Source: Vibrio hepatarius
GTDB taxonomy: Bacteria > Pseudomonadota > Gammaproteobacteria > Enterobacterales > Vibrionaceae
Assembly (NCBI RefSeq): GCF_011806575.1
Contig: NZ_JAATOO010000019.1
Span: 25,233-89,232, forward strand
Length of the DNA: 64,000 nucleotides
Direction of reading: 5' to 3'
Notes under the pieces: model-generated
Seen by the model: the letters and a program-made list of their open reading frames with translations, nothing else
Told to the model about the DNA's origin: nothing
Database searches by the model: none
Part shown: piece by piece, positions 53,389-62,471 of the stretch
Layout: the number at the start of each line of letters is the position of its first letter
Numbering within the stretch: the stretch's first letter is position 1
Program-made: the position numbers and the translations under genes

Positions 53389-54555
53389 TCAAAAGCCACT
53401 GCCTACATTGAAATAGATAGCACTTTCTTCATCACTCATCGCATAGTCCATGCCTATGTGTAGACCATATCGACGAGCAATTTGATAACGAAAGCCTACG
53501 CCACCAGCATTAACTTGGCTATCTTGTTCATCGCCACTACGTTGGGTCGCTTGACCCGCGCCATAAAACCCACTCACTTTCCAACGATGGTTAATGCTGT
53601 AAGTAAGTTGAGCTTGCAAGGTCTCGATTTCATCACCTTGGTAACGGTATGAAGAAACACCCCGCAGTGCGACATACGGCTTTGCAGTCGGTGACACCAT
53701 AGAATCTTTCTGCTCAAAATTTTGGTAGTTGCCAGCCAAACCTAACGTCCATTTTTCCGCAATCGGGATGTAGGCTTCTGCATCAAGGTTAAAAGTACGG
53801 TAATTATAATCACTGCCTAAAGCATCATCATAAATCATATAGTCAGCAGTCACTTTATACCCTTTGCTAGGGTAAAAGAGATTATCGCGAGTATCGTATT
53901 CAGCGAGCACACCTAACCCAGACGTTACAGTTTCACTTCCAAGGGTCAGTTGCATGACCTTATCTATCCACTTGCTATCCGATTCCACTTTAGACTTCGC
54001 CAACATTTGTTTTACACCAAGCATTAATGGCGTATCGGCAACGCGAAATTGCACTTTTTGAGCCAGCACTGCGACCGATGTTTTGGTTCCAAATTTGATT
54101 TCCTTCTCAATCGGGCCAAAGGAGATGTGTTTATACAAATCCAAATTAGCCACCCCAACACCAACACCACCTACATAGCGAATAGAGTCATTAAGCCAAG
54201 AGCGTCGGTGTCCACCAAACGCAAACCAAGTACCATTCTCAGTACCTAATGCGCCTGCGACAGTCATTGCACTCGGCACGAGCTGCGCTCCTCCATCTAT
54301 TGCTGATAACGCCGCTTGTTTTCTTTTGTTTTTTTCTTCTTGCGTTTCATGCAAAAACAAACCAGCGACACCACCTCCATATCCGATAGCTGGTTCGGTA
54401 ATTAGGATAGGTATTGGTAAAAAACCATGAGCATTCTCTGCAATGTGATGCCCCATGTCGAACTGTCCATCAACCGGATCATAGAAAGAGGCAAGTGACG
54501 AGCATGATAGCAATGCAGAAAGAGAAATAAGCGCCCCGCGGTATCGGCGATTCAT
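53389..54555 (-). CDS. Omp85/BamA-like outer-membrane beta-barrel protein (surface antigen D15 type)
   Basis: A 388-residue outer-membrane protein with a signal peptide (residues 1-23, ending SSLAS). It lacks POTRA repeats and consists of a 16-strand-type barrel as in BamA/TamA family surface antigens: GLGVLAEYDTRDNLFYPSKG is the family hallmark, and the C-terminal YFNVGSGF ends with the aromatic Omp signal. ATG at 54555 has GAGGGTT upstream; a longer frame to 54627 crosses a terminator hairpin. The role is unknown. Confidence 0.82.
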   Translation of the reverse strand: MNRRYRGALISLSALLSCSSLASFYDPVDGQFDMGHHIAENAHGFLPIPILITEPAIGYGGGVAGLFLHETQEEKNKRKQAALSAIDGGAQLVPSAMTVAGALGTENGTWFAFGGHRRSWLNDSIRYVGGVGVGVANLDLYKHISFGPIEKEIKFGTKTSVAVLAQKVQFRVADTPLMLGVKQMLAKSKVESDSKWIDKVMQLTLGSETVTSGLGVLAEYDTRDNLFYPSKGYKVTADYMIYDDALGSDYNYRTFNLDAEAYIPIAEKWTLGLAGNYQNFEQKDSMVSPTAKPYVALRGVSSYRYQGDEIETLQAQLTYSINHRWKVSGFYGAGQATQRSGDEQDSQVNAGGVGFRYQIARRYGLHIGMDYAMSDEESAIYFNVGSGF

Positions 54556-54572
54556 AAAGTTAACCCTCAGAT

Positions 54573-54599
54573 AAAAAAGCCGGGTAACTGAACCCGGCT
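54573..54599 (-). terminator. Terminator hairpin within the 5' leader of the Omp85-like gene
   Basis: AGCCGGGT, AACTGA, ACCCGGCT stem with six T on the minus strand, ending 18 bases before the gene's start. It can end read-through or act as an attenuator. Confidence 0.7.
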
Positions 54600-54760
54600 G
54601 AAAAATCTGCTTCCGTGCAGCGTTCATATGGTAAAAACACTTTTTGCTCTGAGCTTACCCATAGAGCGAGACTAGAATAAGCCCAAAAAGGGATACCTCA
54701 CACTCCTGTATAGAGGGTGAAATCCATCAAAACTCGAACTTATAGTTAACTGAAACGAAA

Positions 54761-54790
54761 ACAAGGTTCTAATTGAACCTTGTTAAAAAT
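54761..54790 (-). terminator. Hairpin after the LysR gene
   Basis: Perfect 10-bp stem AACAAGGTTC / GAACCTTGTT with a 5-base loop, 22 bases past the lysR stop, followed on the minus strand by TTCGTTT. Confidence 0.6.
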
Positions 54791-54807
54791 TTGGATGAGT
54801 CTATGAG

Positions 54808-55719
54808 TTAACGACGGAGACCGTCTTCAAATCGCTTGCGATAATTGTTTATCACGGTGAGTAACGACTTTTTGATATCGACAATTTGTTTGGAATGTGG
54901 ACACCAAAGCGCGAAGCCAAACTTGAAGCCTTCTAGCATCTCATCGGCTTCGACTGGTTCAATGGCGTGATTGGCAAACTCAGTGTTTGCTAATGTTTTA
55001 GGAAGTAGCGCCCAACCCAAACCAGCTTCTACCATCTTTATCACCAGAGCAAGTTGATCGACTTCTTCATTGTCTGAGCTGTAAATGATTTTCTCTGCCA
55101 TGCCTTCTTCAACAAAAGATCGCAATACAAATTGCTTGCTGTTTTTCAGAGCTACCAGGACTTCATTTTTCTCCAACCTAGAGAGCTCTCCACCTTTTTG
55201 AACAAAAGGGAAAAACTCGAAATGCCCAAGGAAGGTAGCATCAAAGCTATACATCGCCTGACGATCATGAACATTAACGATACCAAAATGGTATTCGCCA
55301 CTATCTATGCCTCTTTTGATGTCCTGTTTATTCCTAACAAAAAAGTTCACGCGCATTAGCGGAAAATCGCGAAGCAATTGCTGGCGGATTTCAACCAAAG
55401 CGCGATGAGGAATCACACTAGAATAAGCGATATTGACGCTTTCTAATCCACCATAAGAGAGGCTTAGCGCCAATTTATCGAAAGTGCGCGCTTGCTCGAT
55501 AGTTAGTTTAGCGTAATGGTAAAGAAGGTGACCATCTTCTGTTGGCTCTACCGAACGTCCTACTCGTTCAAACAAGTTGACCGCAAGTTGATCTTCAAGG
55601 TTAGTAATCACCTGCCCTATCGTGGTTCGGTGCTTATTGAGTTTGATCGCGGCTTTGCTAAACGAGAGTTGTTCATAAACAGTCACGAACGCGAGAAGTT
55701 GTTCAAAACTAAAGTTCAT
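54808..55719 (-). CDS. LysR-family transcriptional regulator
   Basis: A 303-residue regulator. The HTH (about residues 2-62) is LAFVTVYEQLSFSKAAIKLN and TIGQVITNLEDQLAVNLFER, and the rest is the type 2 periplasmic-binding effector domain. It lies upstream of an Omp85-type gene on the same strand but is separated by two hairpins, so it may control that gene or an unlinked target. The effector is unknown. No strong ribosome site precedes the ATG. Confidence 0.88.
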   Translation of the reverse strand: MNFSFEQLLAFVTVYEQLSFSKAAIKLNKHRTTIGQVITNLEDQLAVNLFERVGRSVEPTEDGHLLYHYAKLTIEQARTFDKLALSLSYGGLESVNIAYSSVIPHRALVEIRQQLLRDFPLMRVNFFVRNKQDIKRGIDSGEYHFGIVNVHDRQAMYSFDATFLGHFEFFPFVQKGGELSRLEKNEVLVALKNSKQFVLRSFVEEGMAEKIIYSSDNEEVDQLALVIKMVEAGLGWALLPKTLANTEFANHAIEPVEADEMLEGFKFGFALWCPHSKQIVDIKKSLLTVINNYRKRFEDGLRR

Positions 55720-55817
55720 AGGTTGCGCTTACTTTTTAGAGTTATTTAATTGAAATATAATAGCATTACTCGTTTGTAACAGTAACAAGCTGCGTTTGAA
55801 CTCCTTCTCGTCTGCAT

Positions 55818-55850
55818 AAAAAAAACCTACTAAAGTTAGTAGGTTTTTTT
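55818..55850. terminator. Bidirectional terminator
   Basis: AACCTACT, six-base loop, AGTAGGTT flanked by A- and T-runs of seven. It terminates the broken small gene on the minus strand and blocks read-through in the other direction. Confidence 0.85.
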
Positions 55851-55854
55851 CATC

Positions 55855-56044
55855 TTAGTTGTACTCGACCGCAACGTAACTCGAGTTCTCATCCATCATG
55901 ATAAAGGCAATACCTTCTTGTTTGATTGCAGAGAGTTATTGCATGTCACTATCCACTTTTTTGCTGGTCAAGATGGACACCACTTTGTACGAGTGCAGTA
56001 GCGGAAGCAGTGAGCATCATTAGTGTTATAGCGGCTTTATTCAT
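55855..56044 (-). pseudogene. Broken small secreted-protein gene
   Basis: Starts MNKAAITLMMLTASATALVQ (signal peptide), then stops at codon 32. A shift at the AAAAAA run restores KKVDSDMQ, followed by an in-frame TAA, and then LSAIKQEGIAFIMMDENSSY to EYN with a stop just before a strong terminator. Two separate lesions in an about 60-residue protein show it is decaying. It lies right after the patatin gene on the same strand. Confidence 0.72.
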
Positions 56045-56061
56045 GGTGTTGTTTTCCTGTA

Positions 56062-57231
56062 TTAAGGAAGTTCAGTCACCCAAATTTGACCCTGAGTGGC
56101 TTTTTTGAATCCATATTCGTAAATCGTCAGCAAGTAGTGTGGGTCGAACATGTCGTTCGTCTCTTTTGCGTATCCGAAATCTCGGTCGATATAGGTAAAC
56201 TGCATCTCAATATCGTTGTTTTCACTAATGTATTTCATGCGATACAAATCACCACGTGTTTGGGCTAACGTAAGGCTTTCGACACTTTTCGATACGAGGT
56301 CAAAACCTTTGTCTTTTAGTGGTCGATAAGGAGCCTTCAGTGCACCGTTCCGAATCACATCCAGCTGCGGAGTCTTTTCTAACCCTAATGCCTCCGAGAT
56401 TTGGCGGTAGTTAAAGTTAGACGGATTAAAGAACACTTGAGCCGCGAGGCCACCGTCTACGTGCAACTCTTCTAATGTTTCTTCTCCATACTCAACATCG
56501 ATAAATTGCGGAGGGAAGACACCTGGAATCGATGCACTCGCTGCAAGCACTTTGTATATCAATTCCGATTTGTCCGCTAAGTCACTATTCGCAATAGCGC
56601 CAATGTTCCAAATCACCAATTCGCCAGAATCAAAATGGGTACTGCCGATAAAAAGGCGCTTTCCATTGCGATGTTGCTGTGCCATCGCTTCGATCATTGG
56701 CTCTGGGTACGCGTTTGCAATGAAATCATAAAGGGTTTCACCATCTGTAAAGGCGTCCTTAAATAGTGTGTTTAAGAAGTTCTTTTTACCCAACACGCTT
56801 TTATCGTTGATGTTGAGCATGACCTCTTTCATCTTTGGCATCGCTTCGCCACCGGTGAAAACAAACGGGGCAATTAAGGCTCCCGCACTGATCCCCGTGA
56901 TGATGGAGTAATCTTTCAGTTCACCTGTCTCTTGTAAGCCCATCAAAACACCTGCTCCGTATGCACCATTTACGCCGCCACCTGATAACGCCAAAATATT
57001 GAGTTGTTCACCCGTCACTTTGATCGGTGTGGTTTTATTGTGCGTCGAATAGAGAAAATCGGGCGCTTCATTGGCCCAGATGCGAAATGGTTCTTGTGGT
57101 GTTGAACTGGCAAGCTCGACATCTTTATAGTTGCTCTGAGAAACGCGCACATCCAGCGTATGTGGTGAACTGCACGCCACTACCAATAGCGAGAGCGCTA
57201 CAGTCACACCAGAGGAAATTAAACGATTCAT
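56062..57231 (-). CDS. Patatin-like phospholipase lipoprotein
   Basis: A 389-residue exported lipase-like protein. The lipoprotein signal ends in LLVVACSS (Cys near residue 20). The patatin domain (about 55-270) has the oxyanion loop SGGGVNGAYGAGVL, nucleophile elbow GISAG, and catalytic Asp in VDGGLAAQVF. These form the Ser-Asp dyad of lipid acyl hydrolases, so it acts on phospholipids at the envelope. ATG at 57231 gives the natural signal. Function of the homologues in vibrios is not established. Confidence 0.87.
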   Translation of the reverse strand: MNRLISSGVTVALSLLVVACSSPHTLDVRVSQSNYKDVELASSTPQEPFRIWANEAPDFLYSTHNKTTPIKVTGEQLNILALSGGGVNGAYGAGVLMGLQETGELKDYSIITGISAGALIAPFVFTGGEAMPKMKEVMLNINDKSVLGKKNFLNTLFKDAFTDGETLYDFIANAYPEPMIEAMAQQHRNGKRLFIGSTHFDSGELVIWNIGAIANSDLADKSELIYKVLAASASIPGVFPPQFIDVEYGEETLEELHVDGGLAAQVFFNPSNFNYRQISEALGLEKTPQLDVIRNGALKAPYRPLKDKGFDLVSKSVESLTLAQTRGDLYRMKYISENNDIEMQFTYIDRDFGYAKETNDMFDPHYLLTIYEYGFKKATQGQIWVTELP

Positions 57232-57433
57232 AATTAGTCTCATTTAATGTTCTCTGATGCATGACCAGAGACTCAATTTGAAGTTAATGGGGTCAAAATG
57301 AAGTCCGTTTCTTTGTATAGAGGTACTATAGCTACGCGCATCAAAAAACCGTAATCACGAATGTAGGATGCTATCCATCAATGCAATGACGACTCGTTTC
57401 TATAGTGTGTCGCTAAACTCCTATACTGTTGCG

Positions 57434-58291
57434 CTAAGCAATTTTCACGATGTTGAACTCATGAGTCGGCTCGACAAATTCATATTGAGCGTTGATCGTC
57501 TGCAGTTCCCATGTGCCATAGTCTTTAGTGATTTCTAATACGCCATAAACTGCATTGTGAGCGTGACGAAATGACGTAACTGGAGACATATTCTTCACCA
57601 AACAAGAAGTAAAAATGGCGGAAATCAAATCCCCGACACCGACCGGTTGCAAATCAAAGTCAATGCTTGGACGCTGGGCCAAATAACATGCTTTCGGCAT
57701 CGCTAGAATCATACTGAAAGCACCATCCGTTAATGCATGAAGGTGTTTCACCAGCACCATTTTCGGTCCCAGATCCAAAGCTTTTTTACAAGCGGTGACC
57801 GCATCATAAATTGAGTCTATTTTCACGCCGGTCAACTCACTCAATTCAAACTGGTTTGGAATAATCACATCAGCGATGGGCAACAAGTTTTGTCTGATAG
57901 CCTCTTTGACACCATCTTCTACAATGCAGCCCTTATCTGGGTCACCCATGACAGGGTCACACACATAGAGTGCGCTGTGGTTACGGTCCTTTACCAAACT
58001 TACCGCTTCAGCAACCGCTCGACATTGGTCTGCGCTGCCTTGATAGCCGGACAATACCGCGCCACATTCACTGAGTTTTTCAATGTTGTCTAAACCACGC
58101 ATTAATGAACGAATATCATCAGAACCAAATTTTTGTCCCGTCCAACCTTGTTGATATTGTGTGTGATTAGAGAATTGAACCGTATGAATTGGCCATACCT
58201 CGAGCCCCATTCTTTGCATTGGGAAGACAGCGGAGCTATTACCTGCGTGGCCATAGACCACATGAGATTGAATAGAAATAATACTTTTCAT
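57434..58291 (-). CDS. pdxY: Pyridoxal kinase PdxY
   Basis: A 285-residue ribokinase-fold enzyme phosphorylating pyridoxal to [23 protein letters not shown] opens it, [16 protein letters not shown] carries the substrate-site residues, [13 protein letters not shown] the phosphate loop, and [12 protein letters not shown] holds the catalytic Asp. It follows aspD (PLP-dependent) by 124 bases containing two hairpins, so it may supply cofactor to AspD; shared transcription is possible. Length matches the family (about 286). Confidence 0.93.
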   Translation of the reverse strand: MKSIISIQSHVVYGHAGNSSAVFPMQRMGLEVWPIHTVQFSNHTQYQQGWTGQKFGSDDIRSLMRGLDNIEKLSECGAVLSGYQGSADQCRAVAEAVSLVKDRNHSALYVCDPVMGDPDKGCIVEDGVKEAIRQNLLPIADVIIPNQFELSELTGVKIDSIYDAVTACKKALDLGPKMVLVKHLHALTDGAFSMILAMPKACYLAQRPSIDFDLQPVGVGDLISAIFTSCLVKNMSPVTSFRHAHNAVYGVLEITKDYGTWELQTINAQYEFVEPTHEFNIVKIA

Positions 58292-58325
58292 AAGTCACTC
58301 TTAGTTACGAAATTTGTTAGCTTGG

Positions 58326-58368
58326 CGACCAAATAAACACAATGTACGACACTGTGCTTATTTGGTCG
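58326..58368 (-). other. Hairpin 1 between aspD and pdxY
   Basis: CGACCAAATAA (58326-58336) pairs perfectly with TTATTTGGTCG (58358-58368), an 11-bp stem without a T-run. Confidence 0.5.
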
Positions 58369-58372
58369 GAAT

Positions 58373-58393
58373 AGCCTCGACAACGCCGAGGCT
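58373..58393 (-). terminator. Hairpin 2 between aspD and pdxY
   Basis: AGCCTCG / CGAGGCT perfect 7-bp stem, 7-base loop, just beyond the aspD stop; possible partial terminator with weak T content. Confidence 0.45.
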
Positions 58394-58415
58394 TATTCTT
58401 ATTGGGCTAGATTAA

Positions 58416-60011
58416 TTAGCCTTGGAACTCGGCAAAGTACTCATCCAACACTTTGCGCGTTGCTCGACCAATGAGCTCGTATTCGTGGTGAGTAAGGTTT
58501 GCCAGGGAGACTCGAACAGATGCGTGTACTACATCGAAACCTTTGCCCGGGAGTAAGATAACGCCGGTTTCATGTGCAAGGCGGAACAGGAAGTCTTTGC
58601 CCTTTTCGCTCGCTTTGAACCATTCAACGAAGGCTGGTCCATACAATTTCCCACCCAGAGTGTCGAGCTCAAGCAGTGTGTAGTAGTCCACACGATCTTT
58701 GTTTTCTTCAATTTCTACACCCATGTTTTTGTACAGGGTTTTGTAACGCTCACGGATGATGCGTTTGCATGCTGCTTTGTAGTTTTGCTCTGAGTCCATT
58801 AGGCAGTTCAGAGCGAACAGTGCCATTTGAACTTGTTGAGGAAGCGACAAACCTGCCGTGTGGTTAAGTGCAACGCTGCGGCTATCTGCTACGATACGGT
58901 CAATAAACTTGATTTCACGAGGTTCCGGAGTTAGCGTTTTGTAACGATCGTCCAACTCAAGTTGACGTGTTTCTGGAAGGCTGCGCATTGCGTCGTCAAA
59001 CACGTTGTTGTGCTGAATCGCAATCGAGCCCAGACGCCAGCCTGTTGCACCGAAGTATTTAGAGAACGAATATACACAAAGCGTGTTGTATGGCAGTTTC
59101 GCAAACAGTGATACAAAATCGTCTGCAAACGTGCCGTAGACGTCATCAGTAATGATGAATAAATCACTGCGTTGCTCATTGACGAAGTTCGTTAAGTTAT
59201 CTAGCGTCTCATCCGAGAATTTTACTGATGCTGGGTTCGCAGGATTAACGACACAAAGCAGTTTGATGTCTGTATCCGCCAGTTTCTGGATTTCAGACAT
59301 TGGTAGCTGCCATGTTGTCTCATCAAGGCGTAACTCAACAACCTCCAATTCATATTCAGAAAGCTCCGGGATCTCTAAATAAGGAGTAAAGATTGGCGTG
59401 ATCAAAGCAACTTTATCGCCTTTTTTGATTAGACCGTTGTTAAACATCGTTTGGAACGTGTAAGTCATTGATGCGGTGCCACCTTCCGTTGCAAACAGAT
59501 CGAAATCTGTTGTGATCGGCATAGGACCATACATTTCTTCCGCGATGTACTGCTTCACGACGGTTTCAATATTTGTCAGCATGCGAGGTGGCACTGGGTA
59601 GTTACACGCTAGGTATGCGTTAACCAGTTCATTTAAGAATGCTTGCTTCTGTAGACCTAGACGGTCTTTTGCATAGCTCAGCGACTTTTCGATAAACTGC
59701 ACACCTTGGTCTTGCTTATTATTGCTCGCAAACGTGTCAAAACGTTCAACGATACCCATTCCATCTGGAATGCCACCAAAGCCACCATCAAGGTATGAAT
59801 AGGTACGCTCTGCTTCCATCACCGCGAATTCACCTAAACGAATAAATGCCTTACGTGGTAGTGTCGCTAAAAAATTTGGGTTACCACGACCTGCATCTAA
59901 TAAAATGCGGTCAGGAACAGTTTGTGCCACTTCAATGAGTTTGTCTTTTAATTCAAATGGGCTTAAATCTGCAAACTTTGAAAAATCAATCGTTGTATTT
60001 TGCGTGGTCAT
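58416..60011 (-). CDS. aspD: Aspartate 4-decarboxylase (bifunctional) AspD
   Basis: A 531-residue PLP enzyme of the aspartate aminotransferase fold with an extended N-terminus, converting L-aspartate to L-alanine and CO2. PLP lysine lies in YSFSKYFGATGWRLGSIA near residue 315; NPANPASVKF and TDDVYGTFADDF are the substrate/cofactor segments. It is in an operon after aspT (95-base gap with a 24-bp palindrome). Together they form the aspartate:alanine exchange-decarboxylation cycle, which consumes an intracellular proton and so generates proton-motive force. Length matches the family (about 530). Confidence 0.93.
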   Translation of the reverse strand: MTTQNTTIDFSKFADLSPFELKDKLIEVAQTVPDRILLDAGRGNPNFLATLPRKAFIRLGEFAVMEAERTYSYLDGGFGGIPDGMGIVERFDTFASNNKQDQGVQFIEKSLSYAKDRLGLQKQAFLNELVNAYLACNYPVPPRMLTNIETVVKQYIAEEMYGPMPITTDFDLFATEGGTASMTYTFQTMFNNGLIKKGDKVALITPIFTPYLEIPELSEYELEVVELRLDETTWQLPMSEIQKLADTDIKLLCVVNPANPASVKFSDETLDNLTNFVNEQRSDLFIITDDVYGTFADDFVSLFAKLPYNTLCVYSFSKYFGATGWRLGSIAIQHNNVFDDAMRSLPETRQLELDDRYKTLTPEPREIKFIDRIVADSRSVALNHTAGLSLPQQVQMALFALNCLMDSEQNYKAACKRIIRERYKTLYKNMGVEIEENKDRVDYYTLLELDTLGGKLYGPAFVEWFKASEKGKDFLFRLAHETGVILLPGKGFDVVHASVRVSLANLTHHEYELIGRATRKVLDEYFAEFQG

Positions 60012-60060
60012 AATATTTACCTTAATCTATTATTTACTGAAATTTGGATAATACTTCCCC

Positions 60061-60084
60061 TATCGCCTAATTAATTAGGCGATA
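60061..60084. other. 24-bp perfect palindrome between aspT and aspD
   Basis: TATCGCCTAATTAATTAGGCGATA, a perfect inverted repeat halfway between the two genes. It could be an RNA hairpin that splits or stabilises the message, or a protein-binding site. Confidence 0.6.
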
Positions 60085-60106
60085 AGATTTTTCTAATTTA
60101 TTTAAA

Positions 60107-61822
60107 TTACATGCCTGCGTTTAAAGTAATAATGCCGACAATAATTGGTCCCCATAGGGTGAGCAGTACATTGGCTACTGCATAAGTCACGGTGAATGAG
60201 AATACCGGTGTTGCGTTACCTGTTTTTTCCATTAAAGCAGCGAATGCTGGGTTCGCACTTCGTCCACCCGTAACACAACCTAATGCTTCAACTGGGTTCT
60301 TAATCTTCAATACAAAGTATGAGAAGAAGAACGAAATAAACTGAGGAATGATGGTGACTGCCATACCTAAGAACAACAGAGACATGCCGTGTTCTTTAAT
60401 GGTGTCGACCGCTTGAGGGCCAGCCTCAAGACCAACAATACCCACAAATGCTGCCAAACCGAAATCTCGAATGAAGTTCGCCGCACCTGCAGGGAACTGA
60501 GCAACGTGTGGATTACGGCTGCGTAACCAACCAACAATCAATCCAGAGATCAAGCAACCTGCACCAGAACCAATCGTGACGGGAATACCGGCAATCTTAA
60601 AGCTGATAAGACCAATAAGCAGACCAAGCACCATACCCATACCAAGAACAATGAAGTCCGTCATAGTTGCAGAGCCCATGCGTTGACCGATGTTTTTCTC
60701 AACGCGATTGATGTCTTTTGCAGTACCCGTAAGCTGGATGACGTCGTTTTTCTTCACCACAAGGTCTGGTGTCATTTCGATTGAACTACCTTCACGAATG
60801 TAATCCGTCACATAGATACCACGCATGGAGCCTTGATTTGATGCTTCTTTGATCTCTTGCAGTGACTTACCAATCAGTTTGCGGTTGTCAGCAATCAATT
60901 GGCGGTTTTCTTCAATAACTTCATAGCCTTCTGGTAGCACAATCTCGTTGTCTGCCAAACCATCTTGCAACTGATGTACCGCATTGCGACGACCAGTGAC
61001 AACAATGACGTCGCCTTCTTTCAGCGCGGTGTATTTGTCCACCTCTAGCACTTTGCCATCGCGTTGAATTAACTCAATACAAGCCGCCAACGACTGTTGG
61101 TTTAGCTGAGCTAAGGTTTTACCTGCTAGCCCGCCATCTTTGCTCACCTTAAATGCTCGTGTAACCAATGCCGTTACTGCATTGAATTCGCCCGGTGCTA
61201 GCTCGTGCTTGCCATTCGAGTTTTTCTCCTCTAGAGCAATCGCTTCTGCTCGGATATCCCACTTCATCAATGTTGGGAATACCCACGTCACCATAAGAAT
61301 TGGACCAAGCGAACCAAAGATGTACGTAACTGCGTAGCCTACTGCGACGTTGGTCTGCATTAGGTGCTTCGCTTCTTCTGTCACACCGCCAAGACGTGCG
61401 ATCGCATCACCAGCTGTACCTATGATTGCCGATTGGGTCAAACCACCCGCTGCTAGGCCTGCTGCCGTGCCTCTATCTAGGTCGAACATCCAAGCTGCTG
61501 CTAGTACACAAAGTAGGCCAGAAACCGTCATCACTACAGCAGAAAGTAGAATATTGATGGTTCGGAAGTTCAATGCTTTGAAGAACTGCGCGCCACCCTG
61601 ATAACCTACTGCGTAAATAAAGAGCGCAAAGAAAATGCTTTTTACGCCGGGATCAATATGAACACCAAATTGCCCAATAATTACACCCATTAATAATGTT
61701 CCGGCAACACCGCCAAGAACAAATCGACCAATGGTAATTTTACCTACCATATAACCTAGAGAGAGCGTAATAAAGAGAGCAACAAATGGTGCCATTTCAA
61801 ATAGATTAGAAATAATTTCCAT
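60107..61822 (-). CDS. aspT: Aspartate-alanine antiporter AspT
   Basis: A 571-residue inner-membrane exchanger of the AAEX/AsT family. Five or so N-terminal membrane segments, two central TrkA-C regulatory domains (about residues 205-375, KYTALKEGDVIVVTGRR and LVVKKNDVIQLTG), and a second membrane half with GLAAFVGIVGLEAGPQAVD and GCVTGGRSANPAFAALMEK, the conserved P-P repeat. It swaps external aspartate for internal alanine. ATG at 61822 is chosen over 61882; the ribosome site is weak. First of aspT-aspD-pdxY. Confidence 0.92.
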   Translation of the reverse strand: MEIISNLFEMAPFVALFITLSLGYMVGKITIGRFVLGGVAGTLLMGVIIGQFGVHIDPGVKSIFFALFIYAVGYQGGAQFFKALNFRTINILLSAVVMTVSGLLCVLAAAWMFDLDRGTAAGLAAGGLTQSAIIGTAGDAIARLGGVTEEAKHLMQTNVAVGYAVTYIFGSLGPILMVTWVFPTLMKWDIRAEAIALEEKNSNGKHELAPGEFNAVTALVTRAFKVSKDGGLAGKTLAQLNQQSLAACIELIQRDGKVLEVDKYTALKEGDVIVVTGRRNAVHQLQDGLADNEIVLPEGYEVIEENRQLIADNRKLIGKSLQEIKEASNQGSMRGIYVTDYIREGSSIEMTPDLVVKKNDVIQLTGTAKDINRVEKNIGQRMGSATMTDFIVLGMGMVLGLLIGLISFKIAGIPVTIGSGAGCLISGLIVGWLRSRNPHVAQFPAGAANFIRDFGLAAFVGIVGLEAGPQAVDTIKEHGMSLLFLGMAVTIIPQFISFFFSYFVLKIKNPVEALGCVTGGRSANPAFAALMEKTGNATPVFSFTVTYAVANVLLTLWGPIIVGIITLNAGM

Positions 61823-62248
61823 GACAATTTTACTCTTGCTAATAAATATAGGACTAAAATAATCTAACGAATAATCTGTCACTCATATTTGTTGGATCAT
61901 TTAATTTAAAAAGCATCTCGCTTGCTTCGAAGTGAATATTAGGAACAAAATCTCACAACTCGTAATCCTATTTGAAGGATGAAATCATCACTTCGCGTAT
62001 TAAAGAATAAGCATTGAAGGAAAATTGTTTAAAATTGAATGAGTTAGGTCTATTCAATGAACGTAAGATAAATCAGAAAATAATTTTATTTTTATTTTCG
62101 CCCTCCGAAAAACCATTTCGTTGCACAATTCCCTCTATATAACGCATCACATCTTTGTTTTGATGGATTAAGCCCTACAAATGCGATTATCACCGTTGTC
62201 ATCATTTGCCTTATCTTTCCATTCATCAAGTTAATAGAGAAAAGCACC
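61823..62248. promoter_or_regulatory. Divergent intergenic region aspT / aaeX-like
   Basis: 426 AT-rich bases holding both promoters. I see no clear operator, riboswitch or small gene. Confidence 0.4.
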
Positions 62249-62461
62249 ATGAACTCAATGCCACATGAACTCGTATGGGGTGAAGTCTACTTCCCCCCCT
62301 TGTTACTGGTGATCACATTGGCTTACATGCTCACCATTTTGGTTGGAACCGTTGCGACAAAACTGGGGTTCCACAAATACGTAGCATTTCCTGCGCTCGC
62401 TGAGCTGAGTCTAATTGTGATTTTTACTGGCGTTATTGGCCGATTCATTACCATTTTTTGA
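62249..62461 (+). CDS. Small DUF1656 membrane protein (AaeX-like)
   Basis: A 70-residue protein with two membrane segments (LLLVITLAYMLTILVGTVA and LSLIVIFTGVIGRFI), matching DUF1656, which begins aromatic-acid efflux operons such as aaeXAB. GAGAAAA precedes the ATG. It ends 10 bases before the HlyD gene; the three are one operon. Its role in the pump is not known. Confidence 0.85.
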   Translation: MNSMPHELVWGEVYFPPLLLVITLAYMLTILVGTVATKLGFHKYVAFPALAELSLIVIFTGVIGRFITIF

Positions 62462-62471
62462 GGCAAATCCC

